A stretch of 64,000 nt of DNA, from positions 1 through 64,000 of the forward strand of contig NZ_KB893705.1 in NCBI RefSeq assembly GCF_000374165.1, read 5' to 3'. This document shows, one piece after another, positions 41,727 to 49,957 of the stretch (the stretch's first letter is position 1; each line of letters starts with the position of its first letter). The stretch comes from Parafrankia elaeagni. Its GTDB lineage: Bacteria; Actinomycetota; Actinomycetes; Frankiales; Frankiaceae. A program made the position numbers and the translations under genes. The notes below the pieces were generated by a model. The model did no database searches and was not told the DNA's origin. It saw nothing but the letters and a program-made list of their open reading frames with translations.

Positions 41727-41742
41727 AGCTACCCTTACGTCA
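41715..41742 (-). promoter_or_regulatory. conserved start-region block of MerR copy 2
   Basis: TGACGTAAGGGT, then TTGTCGACGA, on the minus strand matches the block at the start of MerR copy 1. Conservation outside the coding frame suggests functional constraint on translation initiation or regulator binding. Confidence 0.5.
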
Positions 41743-42304
41743 GGGCCGGGAATCGCGGGCCGTGGCGCTGACCGGTGGCCGAGCGGGTGACTCCCGAGCA
41801 CTCTACTTAGACCGTGTCATTGGTACGGAGCACTGTACGACGTCCCGGAGCCCGGCGAAAATCGGCCCGAGGCCTGATCTTCGCGGTCATCTCGGGCATG
41901 ACGGCGCTCGTACCGTACGCGTTCGGTTCGCGCCGTGCTGTCACCGTCGCAGGTGCGGATCGCGTCCCGGTGGCTGCGCCATGTGATCTGACCAGATCTC
42001 CGCCGGCCGGTTCACCACCATGACGGAGTGTTCTCCCGGTCCCTGTGCAGTGTCGGGCGGGTCCGCGGGCAGTGCGACTGCGGGTGCGGGGGCGAGATGC
42101 CGAACCGCCCGGGTCACGTCACCGGCCGCGGCGGGCACGTCCCGCCGAATCCACCGGCCTGTCCGGGTGGTCCGCCTCCCGGCAGCCCAAGCGGTATCGG
42201 AAATGCACGGACGACGTAAAGGTGTCGTAAATCGGACTGAGCGACCCTGAGTTCTTCGACATACTTCCGCGGCCCGCCCGGCGAGTGGCGAAGGAGGGTT
42301 CTCC
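41743..42304. other. intergenic region between MerR and Nudix units
   Basis: About 560 bp with no gene that can be supported. Open frames on the plus strand (for instance from 41814 and 42020) lack ribosome-binding sites and recognisable sequence. The divergent promoters of the MerR gene and the small ORF/Nudix pair must lie here. No strong hairpin was noticed. Confidence 0.5.
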
Positions 42305-42421
42305 ATGCCGAGGGAAAGCTCGCGGTACCGCCCTGTTCCCCCGCGATGGCCCGGGTTGGGCGATGATCGGGGTGGTCGGATCCCGGCGGCGGCGGGCCCG
42401 GAATCGGAGGCGGAGCAATGA
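42305..42421 (+). CDS. 38-residue ORF coupled to the Nudix gene
   Basis: A 38-codon ORF starting at ATG 42305 behind an unusually strong ribosome-binding site (AAGGAGGG, 42291-42298, 6 bases spacing). It ends in TGA at 42419-42421, overlapping the ATG of the Nudix gene (ATGA), the classic arrangement for translational coupling. The peptide is Arg/Pro-rich at the start (YRPVPPRWP) and acidic at the end (ESEAEQ). No homology can be judged. It may be a real small protein or only a coupling leader. Confidence 0.55.
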   Translation: MPRESSRYRPVPPRWPGLGDDRGGRIPAAAGPESEAEQ

Positions 42422-43242
42422 GCATCACCAACGAGGCGGTCGGGCAGGCACTGCGTTCCTGCCTGGCCCGACACCCGGGTGACCGCAGGCGGCTCGCACC
42501 GCTGCTGAGGGCAGCAGACAGCACCGCCGCCGGTTCCTCCCGGCTCACCTGGCGCAGGACACTGCCAGGCCACGTCACCTGCTCGATGGTGGCCGTCAAC
42601 AGGGAGGGCCGGGTCCTGCAGATCCATCACCGGGCGTCCGGTCTGTGGCTGCAGCCCGGCGGCCATGTCGAGGACCGAGACCTCTCCCTGTTCGGCGCAG
42701 CCCTGCGGGAACTCGCCGAGGAGACCGGGGTCGGCCGCCGTGGCGTCGACCCGGTCGTCCCCTACCCGGTGGACGTCGACATCCACTGGGTGGGCGCGCA
42801 CCCGCACCGGCGTGAGCCGCAGGACCACATGCACTACGACTTCCGTTTCGTGGTCACCATCCGCGGCAACGACCTGTCCGCCGGCAGCGCCGCCGCCGGT
42901 CGTCCGATCACGCCGGGCCCCACCTCGCCGGACCCCACCACTTCGGTGGGCGGACGGCCAACCGCATCCGGGGGAGCCGGCCCGGCCAGGCTGTGGACGG
43001 GGCCGGTGGCGCTCAGCGCCGGCGGGCCGGGCGGTGTTCCCGCCGCCATGGTGGAACCGGCGCCGCGCACCGGCCCGGCCGGTGCCCGCAGCCACCGGCC
43101 GGGCGGGGCCCACGACCTCCTCGTTCTCGCCGCCGACGAGGTCGCCGGTGCCCGTTGGGTGGAGGTCGCGGACCTCGGCGAGCGCCTCGCCGAGCGGGTC
43201 GCCGCGGTGCTCGGCCGGCCCGGCAGCCCCGCGGGGCCCTGA
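42418..43242 (+). CDS. Nudix hydrolase-like protein
   Basis: A 274-residue protein with a Nudix fold (about 45-160). The Nudix box region is GGHVEDRDLSLFGAALREL followed by AEETGV; its spacing has one extra residue relative to the consensus and Asp in place of the first Glu, so activity is uncertain. A low-complexity insert (about 155-220) rich in Pro, Gly and Thr separates the fold's last strands (LLVLAADEVAGARWVEVADL, about 228-247). The substrate is unknown. It is coupled to the 38-residue ORF. No partner follows on the strand within 220 bp. Confidence 0.82.
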   Translation: MSITNEAVGQALRSCLARHPGDRRRLAPLLRAADSTAAGSSRLTWRRTLPGHVTCSMVAVNREGRVLQIHHRASGLWLQPGGHVEDRDLSLFGAALRELAEETGVGRRGVDPVVPYPVDVDIHWVGAHPHRREPQDHMHYDFRFVVTIRGNDLSAGSAAAGRPITPGPTSPDPTTSVGGRPTASGGAGPARLWTGPVALSAGGPGGVPAAMVEPAPRTGPAGARSHRPGGAHDLLVLAADEVAGARWVEVADLGERLAERVAAVLGRPGSPAGP

Positions 43243-43463
43243 TCGCTCCGGGCTGCGCCGGCTGGTCCGAACGGGTGTAAGCGGCGGCACGGTCCGGGCC
43301 GAAAGCCCCTCATGCCCCCTGGGCCAGGCACGCTTCTCCTGGGCGCTCGTCGGCCTCGTCCCGGTTCGGGACGGGGCGCCGTGGAGATCTGGACGCCGGG
43401 CACCGGACGTCCCGCCCCGGACGGCAGCGCCCCATGCCAGTCAGACCGGGGGGAGACCGGCGG

Positions 43464-45395
43464 ATGGAGATTCCGCGGAGATTGGGGCCGTTCCTGCTGA
43501 CCCGCCGCATCGGTACGGGCGGTATGGGGACGGTCTACTACGGGACCCAGGACGGTCCGGACGGCCCGCCGGTCGCGGTGAAGGTCATCCGGGCGGAGTT
43601 CGCCGATCATCCTGAGTTCCGCGCGCGTTTCCGGCGCGAGATCGAGGTCGTCCGCCGGGTGGCGGGCGCCTGCACGGCCCGCATCCTGGCGGCGGACCCC
43701 GACGGTGATCCGCCCTACCTGGCCACGGAGTACCTCGCTGGTCCCAGCCTGGCCGAGTACGTGCGCGAGCACGGCCCGCTCGCCGGCGACGCGCTGCGGA
43801 CGCTCGCGGTGGGCCTGGCCGAGGCGCTGGTCGCGATCCACGAGGCCGGGGTCGTCCACCGTGACCTGAAGCCCTCCAACGTGCTCCTCACCCGCGACGG
43901 CCCGCGGGTCGTCGACTTCGGGATCGCGCAGGCCGCCGACACCATCTCGCTGACCGGTGCCGGATGCTCGGTCGGAAGCCCCGCCTACATGAGCCCCGAG
44001 CAGGTCAGTGGACGGTTCAGCGACCCGGCGATGGATGTCTTCGCCTGGGGCTGCACGGTGGCCTACGCGGCCACCGGCCGTTCCCCCTTCGGGGGCGGCT
44101 CGGCCGACGCGGTGCTGTTCCGCGTCCGGCACGACCCGGCGAACCTCGACGGGGTTCCCGGCCGGCTCTACGGGCTTCTCGCCCGGACGCTCACGAAGAA
44201 CGCCCGGGCCCGCCCGGGCATCCCCGCGGTGCTCCGCGAGGTCCTCGCGATGTCGGACATCGGTGCGACGGTCAGCAGCGACACCGAGGACGTGGATCTC
44301 ACAGCCCTGGTCAACCAGGTGATCGCGGAGGGCTGGCTGTCCACCGCGCATCTCGACCCCCGGATCCTCGACCTCGACGGACACGACCGGCCGCGGCTGC
44401 CGATCGTCCGTGCTCCGAGCCCGGCGCCGACACCCGTACCGGCACCCGGGCGCAGGCCGGTGGACTCCGTGGACTCCACCGGCCCCAGCCCGCTGCCGGC
44501 ACCGCCGGGCCGCCCCGGCGGCCCCGGCCGGCCACCCCGGCCGGCCGCGGCGACCCGCTCCGGCACCGCCGGCTCGGCGACTCCGGCGACTCCGGCGAGC
44601 CGGTCGGCCTTCATGCCTCGGGCTGCTGCCGGGGAACCGGCCCGGTACGCGGTTCCCCGGCAGCGCACGGAGGACCAGCACCTCGGCAGTGCCGACACCA
44701 CGGATCCGGGCCAGCCCAGCGCACCTGGCGCGCCGCGGGGAAGCGGCGCGCCTCGCGGGTCCGGCCGGCCGCGCGAGGCCGGCGGCAGGTCGGGGGGCGC
44801 CGGTGGATCGGCTGGCGCCGGCGGCCGCCACGGCGCCTCCGGACGGCCGACCCGAGGTCTCGGCGTGCGCGGAGCCGGTGGGGCGAGCGGGCGTGTGCGA
44901 ACAGGATCGTCCGCCGGGCGGGCTGAGCCCGGTGGCGCTCCCTCCCGGGGAAGCCGCCCGGGTGGCGGGACGGGCTCGGCGACGTCCGTCGTGCCCTGCC
45001 GCACCCTGCCGGTGCCCACTCCGCCGGTGCCCACTCCGCCGGTGCCCACCGCGGCGGCGGACGACCACGGGCCTGCCCGGCCCCGGCATCGGCGGGCGGG
45101 CGGCGCCCACTCCCAGCGGGCCCACTCCCAGCGGGCCCACGCCCGGCGACAGACAGCCCAGAGGCAGACAGCCCAGAGGGTGACCGTCGGCACGTCTGCC
45201 CGACCCGTGGCCAGGGCCGTCGTGGCGCCGGCAGGCCGGAAGGCCTCCCGGCGGGGGAGAGGAGCGCACCGAGGCGCCCGGCAGGCGCATTTCCCGATCG
45301 GGTGGATGCTCGTGGGACCCGGCACTCCGTTGTGGATCATGATCGTGTGCCTCACGGTCATGCTCGTCGCTCTGGTCGCGGTGGCTGCACGCTGA
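43464..45395 (+). CDS. transmembrane Ser/Thr protein kinase
   Basis: A 643-residue Hanks-type kinase. The catalytic domain (about 8-265) has GTGGMGTVY, the ATP-binding Lys40 in VAVKVI, HRDLKPSN (Asp134) and DFG (Asp151), followed by an activation loop ending SPAYMSPEQ. A long disordered segment rich in Pro, Gly and Arg (about 320-600) carries repeated VPTPPVPTPP and RAHSQRAH tracts. A single C-terminal transmembrane helix is near 615-640, with no extracellular domain. The ATG at 43464 follows GGGGGGAGA; an ATG at 43434 is possible. Its targets are unknown. Confidence 0.9.
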   Translation: MEIPRRLGPFLLTRRIGTGGMGTVYYGTQDGPDGPPVAVKVIRAEFADHPEFRARFRREIEVVRRVAGACTARILAADPDGDPPYLATEYLAGPSLAEYVREHGPLAGDALRTLAVGLAEALVAIHEAGVVHRDLKPSNVLLTRDGPRVVDFGIAQAADTISLTGAGCSVGSPAYMSPEQVSGRFSDPAMDVFAWGCTVAYAATGRSPFGGGSADAVLFRVRHDPANLDGVPGRLYGLLARTLTKNARARPGIPAVLREVLAMSDIGATVSSDTEDVDLTALVNQVIAEGWLSTAHLDPRILDLDGHDRPRLPIVRAPSPAPTPVPAPGRRPVDSVDSTGPSPLPAPPGRPGGPGRPPRPAAATRSGTAGSATPATPASRSAFMPRAAAGEPARYAVPRQRTEDQHLGSADTTDPGQPSAPGAPRGSGAPRGSGRPREAGGRSGGAGGSAGAGGRHGASGRPTRGLGVRGAGGASGRVRTGSSAGRAEPGGAPSRGSRPGGGTGSATSVVPCRTLPVPTPPVPTPPVPTAAADDHGPARPRHRRAGGAHSQRAHSQRAHARRQTAQRQTAQRVTVGTSARPVARAVVAPAGRKASRRGRGAHRGARQAHFPIGWMLVGPGTPLWIMIVCLTVMLVALVAVAAR

Positions 45396-45408
45396 GGGCG
45401 GGCAGCGG

Positions 45409-46032
45409 TCATCTCCGCACAGCCCGCCCGTGGGGCGCCCGCTCACCGAGGTCGCGCCGGGGGGCCTCGGCCTCCCGGCGCCCCGCCACCGTGAGCCGGC
45501 TGGCACCGGCGCGGGCCGGGCCGCCGTGGCAGCCCGCACGGGCCATCGCAACGCGCACGGCCGAGCTGCGGATCAGGGTCGTGTCCAACACCAGATCGTC
45601 GACCGGGACGGTGAGGCCCTCCTCGACCAGCACCGCCGCCGTCATGCTGTCACCGGTGCGCAGCACCTCCCGGAGCTGCTCGAGGATGCCGCGCAGCGTC
45701 GCGATCTGCTGGGCGCACGACGGTGTGCCGAGCGTGGGCAGCCAGGCCGGCCACGGGTGGGCCGTCACCTCCTGGTCCGGCACACCGAGCTCCCGGGCGA
45801 GGGCGAGCTGCGAAATACGATCGGGGACCACCCCGCGGTTCTCCCAGCGCCAGATCTTCTGACGCTGGGCCGCCATACTGGCGACACCGAGTTCACGTGC
45901 CCGGGCCGCGACGATACGCGCCACGGTTTCGTAGGACCAGCCATGCAGCGAGCGAAGTCGGCGCAGGGGGTGCGTCGACTCGGAGACTGATTCCTGTAGA
46001 GGAAGCGGGTGGTCGGGCTGTATGACGAACAT
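45409..46032 (-). CDS. XRE family regulator
   Basis: A 207-residue protein with an N-terminal helix-turn-helix (about 22-75) containing WSYETVARIVAARARELG, QRQKIWRWENRGVVPDR and QLALARELGV. The following HPWPAWLPTLG is typical of a large actinobacterial regulator group. The C-terminal helical part (about 90-165) is probably a dimerisation or sensory domain. The ATG at 46032 follows AAAAAGGTGGGA; the open frame continues upstream but without character. It is convergent with the kinase gene (13 bp), and a link to it is not shown. Confidence 0.83.
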   Translation of the reverse strand: MFVIQPDHPLPLQESVSESTHPLRRLRSLHGWSYETVARIVAARARELGVASMAAQRQKIWRWENRGVVPDRISQLALARELGVPDQEVTAHPWPAWLPTLGTPSCAQQIATLRGILEQLREVLRTGDSMTAAVLVEEGLTVPVDDLVLDTTLIRSSAVRVAMARAGCHGGPARAGASRLTVAGRREAEAPRRDLGERAPHGRAVRR

Positions 46033-46501
46033 TCGTCCCACCTTTTTGTGTGCGCCCCCGCCCTCCAATCCCTCGCCTGGTCCCGAAACCGCTCGGGTGT
46101 CACCTGGCCGCGGCATCTCGGCCCGCACTCCTGACCGGACGGCGCCGCCGTGGCGCCTCCGGGTGTTTCCCAACAGGTGCGGGATGCGCCTGGTCGTCCC
46201 CGACAACGACCGGCGCACGGCCGGTGGGGCCTGCTGGGCACCACCGGGCCAACCACCTGTCAGGCCCTGTCTCCCGCCGCTCGCGGCGCCGGAGGGCCAC
46301 CCGCGAATCGGGCCGTCCGTACGCGTGACGACGGGCACATAAACAACGGGAACACAATAACATTACGGCCTGCCGCGGTCCGCCTGTTTCCCTCGCGCGG
46401 CACTCCGGGTCACTCCGGTCGCACCAGGATCGCGCAGCCGCCGCACTGCACCCGGCCGCGGGGCGCCGTCCTGTCGGTGGTCTGCGTCATGATTCCCCGC
46501 T
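46033..46501. other. divergent intergenic region
   Basis: This region lies between the XRE regulator and the exonuclease starts. An unusually AT-rich patch (AACACAATAACATTACGG, about 46350-46370) is the likeliest promoter area. No gene or strong repeat is seen. Confidence 0.5.
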
Positions 46502-47521
46502 GTGAGTGCTGAGAATGCTGACCCCCTCGGCTCCGCCGCCAGGTTCACCCACCCGTACGCGGTCGTCGACGTCGAGACCACCGGTCTTTCCCCGGTGCGG
46601 GACAGGGTGCTGTCCATAGCCGTGGTCCTGATCTCGCCTGACGGCACCGTCGAGGGCCGCTGGTCGACCCTCCTCGACCCCGGCTGCGATCCCGGGCCAG
46701 TGCATATCCACGGCCTCACCAGGCAGCGGCTGGCCGGCAGCCCCACTTTCGCCGCCGTCGTCGACGAGCTGGCGGACCTGCTTGCCGGCCGGGTGCTGGT
46801 GGCTCACAACGCGGCTTTCGACTGGCGGATGCTCGCCGGGGAGGCACTGCGCATCGGGCGGACGCTGCCGGTCGAGTGGAGGCTGTGCACCCTGACTCTC
46901 GCCAGCCGTCTCGGCCTGGAGCTGACGAGCCTGCGGCTGGCGGCACTGGCGGCCCACTGGGGGATAGCCCAGCGCCGCGCCCATGACGCCGAGGACGACG
47001 CCGAGGTGCTGGCCGCCCTGCTTCCACGCATTCTCGAGCGGGCCAGGGAGCAGTACCTGGAGCTGCCGCTGACACGGTGCGGCGTCGAGTGCGAGGGCAT
47101 CGCCGTGTACCCCCCGCGCTACTCGGCGTCGGGCCGGCCGCCGCCGTGCCAGTACCACAACCCCGGCCCGCTGGCCCCTGGGGCGCCCCTGGTCCAGGGC
47201 ATGAGGGTGGTCTTCACCGGTCCGACGACGACGGAGCGCGCCGCCCTCGTCGACCGTGCTGCCGCGGCCGGTCTGCAGGTGTCCGCGAACGTCAGCCGCC
47301 GGACGAGCGTGCTGGTGACGAATGTCCCGGGCAGCGCCACCGAGAAGGCCCGGGCGGCTGCGCGCCTGGAGATTCCCGTCCGGGACGAGGGGGACTTCCT
47401 CGCGCTGCTGGAGGCGGTCGCCCCCGGCGACCCTGTCGCGGAGCTCGCCACCGCGCCGGTGGGGCCCCCTGCGAAGGCCGGGGCTGCCGGGCCGCCGGCG
47501 CCGGTGGGCAGTCGGGAGTAG
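46502..47521 (+). CDS. DEDDh exonuclease with C-terminal BRCT domain
   Basis: A 339-residue protein. The 3'-5' exonuclease domain (about 18-185) has VVDVETTG (Asp23, Glu25), VLVAHNAAFDWRML and the final His/Asp pair in AHDAEDDAEVL, as in the DNA polymerase III epsilon family. A BRCT-type domain (about 228-312) follows (GMRVVFTGPTTTERAALV, VLVTNVPGSATEKA). Such fusions act in DNA repair or proofreading. The GTG start at 46502 lies just after an unclear site (TGATTCCCC). It stands alone. Confidence 0.9.
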   Translation: MSAENADPLGSAARFTHPYAVVDVETTGLSPVRDRVLSIAVVLISPDGTVEGRWSTLLDPGCDPGPVHIHGLTRQRLAGSPTFAAVVDELADLLAGRVLVAHNAAFDWRMLAGEALRIGRTLPVEWRLCTLTLASRLGLELTSLRLAALAAHWGIAQRRAHDAEDDAEVLAALLPRILERAREQYLELPLTRCGVECEGIAVYPPRYSASGRPPPCQYHNPGPLAPGAPLVQGMRVVFTGPTTTERAALVDRAAAAGLQVSANVSRRTSVLVTNVPGSATEKARAAARLEIPVRDEGDFLALLEAVAPGDPVAELATAPVGPPAKAGAAGPPAPVGSRE

Positions 47522-47590
47522 ACACACGGTCGGGAACGGCTGTGCCCGCCGGCCGGTGTGCGCAGGTCCCCGGTCAGGGCGCCTGTCGGG

Positions 47591-48268
47591 TCAGCGTCTC
47601 AGGAGCCGGGGTGGCCGGGGTTCCGCCGCCGGTCGGCAGTCCCGCTCAAGCAGGGCGAGCTGTGTGGTGGCCCACCGCGCCACGCCAACCAGATCAAGGT
47701 CCTGCGTCCAGCCGGGCCGGAGCGCCTCTCCGGTGGTCGAGGGCTGTCCGGTGGTTGGGGGCTGTCCGGTGGTTGGGGGCGGCATGGCGACCGGTATCTC
47801 CCTGCCGGAGTCGGTTGACCGCGGGCTGGGTCGGGTCCCATCCGTGCCCTGCGCTGTCGTCTCGCAGAGTTCTCGCAGGTGGGGCTCGAGTTCGGCCAGC
47901 CCGCGTCGCAACAGCGCGACCGCGCCGCGGCGGTTCCCACGCGCGGCATGCACCAGGCCGACCACGATCTGGGTGAGACCACGCCAGAGGCCACGCTCCG
48001 CGCTCGGAGCCACTCGCCAGGCTGCCTCCAGCACCTCGTGGGCCTGAAAGTAGAGACCGTCGTCGAGGAGGTTCTGAGCAGTCCGCAGGACCGCACGCGG
48101 GCTGTCCGGGAGATGCTCCGGCAACGGAGGGACGCCGACTGACCCATGCGGCAGCGGGCGGCCGAGACGGTCGCGGGGCCGCCGCTCCATCTCTCGCCGG
48201 ATTCGCTCCTCTCTGGCCAGCGGGGCAGCCTGCTCCGGATGGGCACCGTGAGGTGGCGGATCCGTCAT
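47591..48268 (-). CDS. DUF309 domain protein
   Basis: A 225-residue protein with a DUF309 helical repeat region (about 78-130: LYFQAHEVLEAAWR, LWRGLTQIVVGLVHAARGN). The function of DUF309 is unknown. The N-terminal part is Arg-rich and the C-terminal half contains TTGQPPTTGQPSTTG, encoded by a short tandem DNA repeat. The ATG at 48268 overlaps the stop of the kinase gene (ATGA), so the two are translationally coupled and probably work together. Confidence 0.85.
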   Translation of the reverse strand: MTDPPPHGAHPEQAAPLAREERIRREMERRPRDRLGRPLPHGSVGVPPLPEHLPDSPRAVLRTAQNLLDDGLYFQAHEVLEAAWRVAPSAERGLWRGLTQIVVGLVHAARGNRRGAVALLRRGLAELEPHLRELCETTAQGTDGTRPSPRSTDSGREIPVAMPPPTTGQPPTTGQPSTTGEALRPGWTQDLDLVGVARWATTQLALLERDCRPAAEPRPPRLLRR

Positions 48269-49773
48269 GCCGTCAGGAAGAGGATCATCACAAGAACGAG
48301 CATCGCTGCCACGGCGATGCCGATCCGCACCGTCCGCGCACCTGGCCGCACCGCAGCGCCAGGCCTCGCCGGTCCGTGCCCGGCGCTGGGCACGGACCGC
48401 ACCGCGGCGCGGGCACCGGCCTGGCCGCCCGCGCCCGTCCGGGTCTGCGGGCCCACGTCCCGCTCGGAGGCCTCGGCGCCCGGTGGGGTACCCGCGGGCA
48501 CAGCGCCCCCTGTGGCCTGCGCGGGGTGCTCCGTTGCCGGCCCGGTGTCGGCCGGTCGAGTGGGACCGGTGGGCGCCGCCTCCCCGGCGGGAGCGCTCGT
48601 AACCGGCGGAGCGGCCTGCGCGGGCAGGCCGGCGTCGGCTGGTGGTGTGTCCTCGCCTGACGGTGTGCCCCCGACGGGCGGAGCGCCGCAGGAGAGCGGC
48701 AGGGCCGGTGGCAGGGCCGGCGGCCCGTGGTCGATCGGGGCGGGAACCGGATGCGCGGCGTCGTCCAGCACCAGCTCCAGCCCGTGGTCGGTGAGGACCG
48801 GGCGGTTCAGGTGGTCCGGTGCCGGCCCGGCCGACGCGGGAGGGGGGCTGGCCGCGGCCTCGACCGCCTCGTCCAGGACGGCGGGGACGCCCGAGCGGGC
48901 GAGCCAACCGGGGCCGCGGGAGCGAGCCATGGCCTGGGCCATGGCGAGCGCGAACTCGCGCGCGTCCGCCGGGCGGTGCGCCGGCTCCTTGGCGAGAGCG
49001 CGCTCGACGACCCGGGCGACCGGCTCCGGGACGCCGGCGAGCGGTCGTGGTGTGACGGTGAGGTGGTGCCGGGCCCAGTGCTCGGCTGTCGGCGGCCGCA
49101 CGTGGAACAGCGGGCGGCGGGCGAGCAGTTCGTAAAGCACCACGGCGAGGCCGTACAGATCGGTCGCAGGCCCCAGTTCGTCCAGGGTGAACTGTTCGGG
49201 CGCCATGTATCGGGGAGTCCCCCCGGGAGCGGGTCCGCGGCGTCCGGAGCCGGGACCCTGGGCGTGCGCGATGCCGAAGTCGGTCAGCTTCGGCGTCCCG
49301 TCGGCGGTGAAGAGGATGTTGGACGGCTTGATGTCGCGGTGGAGGATGCCGCGGGCGTGCACGTGTTCGAGCGCTGCGGCGGTGGCGAGACCGATCGCGC
49401 AGGCTGTCTCGGCGGAGACGCCGGCCGCGGCCCGGCTCTGCAGGCTGCCCCCGTCGAGCAGCTCCATGACGATCAGTGCGAGTTCCCCGTGCACGAGGTG
49501 GTGGGAGACCTGCACGAGGTGCGGGTGGTCGAGCGCGGAGAGCAGCCGGGCCTCGGCCGCGGCGTCGGGTCCGGCGGCCGGGACGGCCCTCGGGGCGCCG
49601 GTGGCGCCGAACACGGCTCGTTCCTCGGCGCCGAGCGCCATCGCCTTGACCGCGACCCGGCGGCCGGCGTCGTCGGTCGCGGCGAGAACCACGGCCGATC
49701 CGCCGCGGCCGAGCTCGGGTCCGAGGTCGTAGCCGGGCAGCGCCGTGGCCACCCGGGCACGATCGATGATCAT
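48265..49773 (-). CDS. Ser/Thr protein kinase with C-terminal membrane helix
   Basis: A 502-residue Hanks-type kinase: GRGGSAVVL, Lys43 in VAVKAM, HRDIKPSN (Asp147), DFG (Asp165) and TPRYMAPEQ. A disordered Pro/Ala/Gly segment follows (about 295-470), and a single C-terminal transmembrane helix (about 482-501, AVAAMLVLVMILFL) ends the protein with no external domain. The ATG at 49773 begins MIIDRARVATALPGY. Its stop overlaps the DUF309 start, so this is a two-gene unit. Autophosphorylation and membrane location are expected; the signal is unknown. Confidence 0.92.
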   Translation of the reverse strand: MIIDRARVATALPGYDLGPELGRGGSAVVLAATDDAGRRVAVKAMALGAEERAVFGATGAPRAVPAAGPDAAAEARLLSALDHPHLVQVSHHLVHGELALIVMELLDGGSLQSRAAAGVSAETACAIGLATAAALEHVHARGILHRDIKPSNILFTADGTPKLTDFGIAHAQGPGSGRRGPAPGGTPRYMAPEQFTLDELGPATDLYGLAVVLYELLARRPLFHVRPPTAEHWARHHLTVTPRPLAGVPEPVARVVERALAKEPAHRPADAREFALAMAQAMARSRGPGWLARSGVPAVLDEAVEAAASPPPASAGPAPDHLNRPVLTDHGLELVLDDAAHPVPAPIDHGPPALPPALPLSCGAPPVGGTPSGEDTPPADAGLPAQAAPPVTSAPAGEAAPTGPTRPADTGPATEHPAQATGGAVPAGTPPGAEASERDVGPQTRTGAGGQAGARAAVRSVPSAGHGPARPGAAVRPGARTVRIGIAVAAMLVLVMILFLTA

Positions 49774-49957
49774 TTCGAGCCCCGGGTCGCGGTGGTGGAG
49801 ATCCCGATTTCAGGCGCATGTCGGGAAGCGCAGGAAGAGTGCATGGTCGCCCCATTGTGGGTGCTCCGGCCCTTCCGTGACGGGCCGGCAGCCCGCCTGA
49901 CGGGCGGCGGTGTCACCAGCCCGCTCGGGTGGTGCGGCCCCCGGCGACACTGGAGCC

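Noticed and set aside
41814..42023. 69-codon frame with a hydrophobic stretch between MerR and Nudix units
   Set aside because: TTG start without a ribosome-binding site; the hydrophobic part is too short to support a membrane protein call.
42834..45551. 905-codon minus-strand open frame
   Set aside because: It lies opposite the Nudix and kinase genes and is low-complexity throughout.
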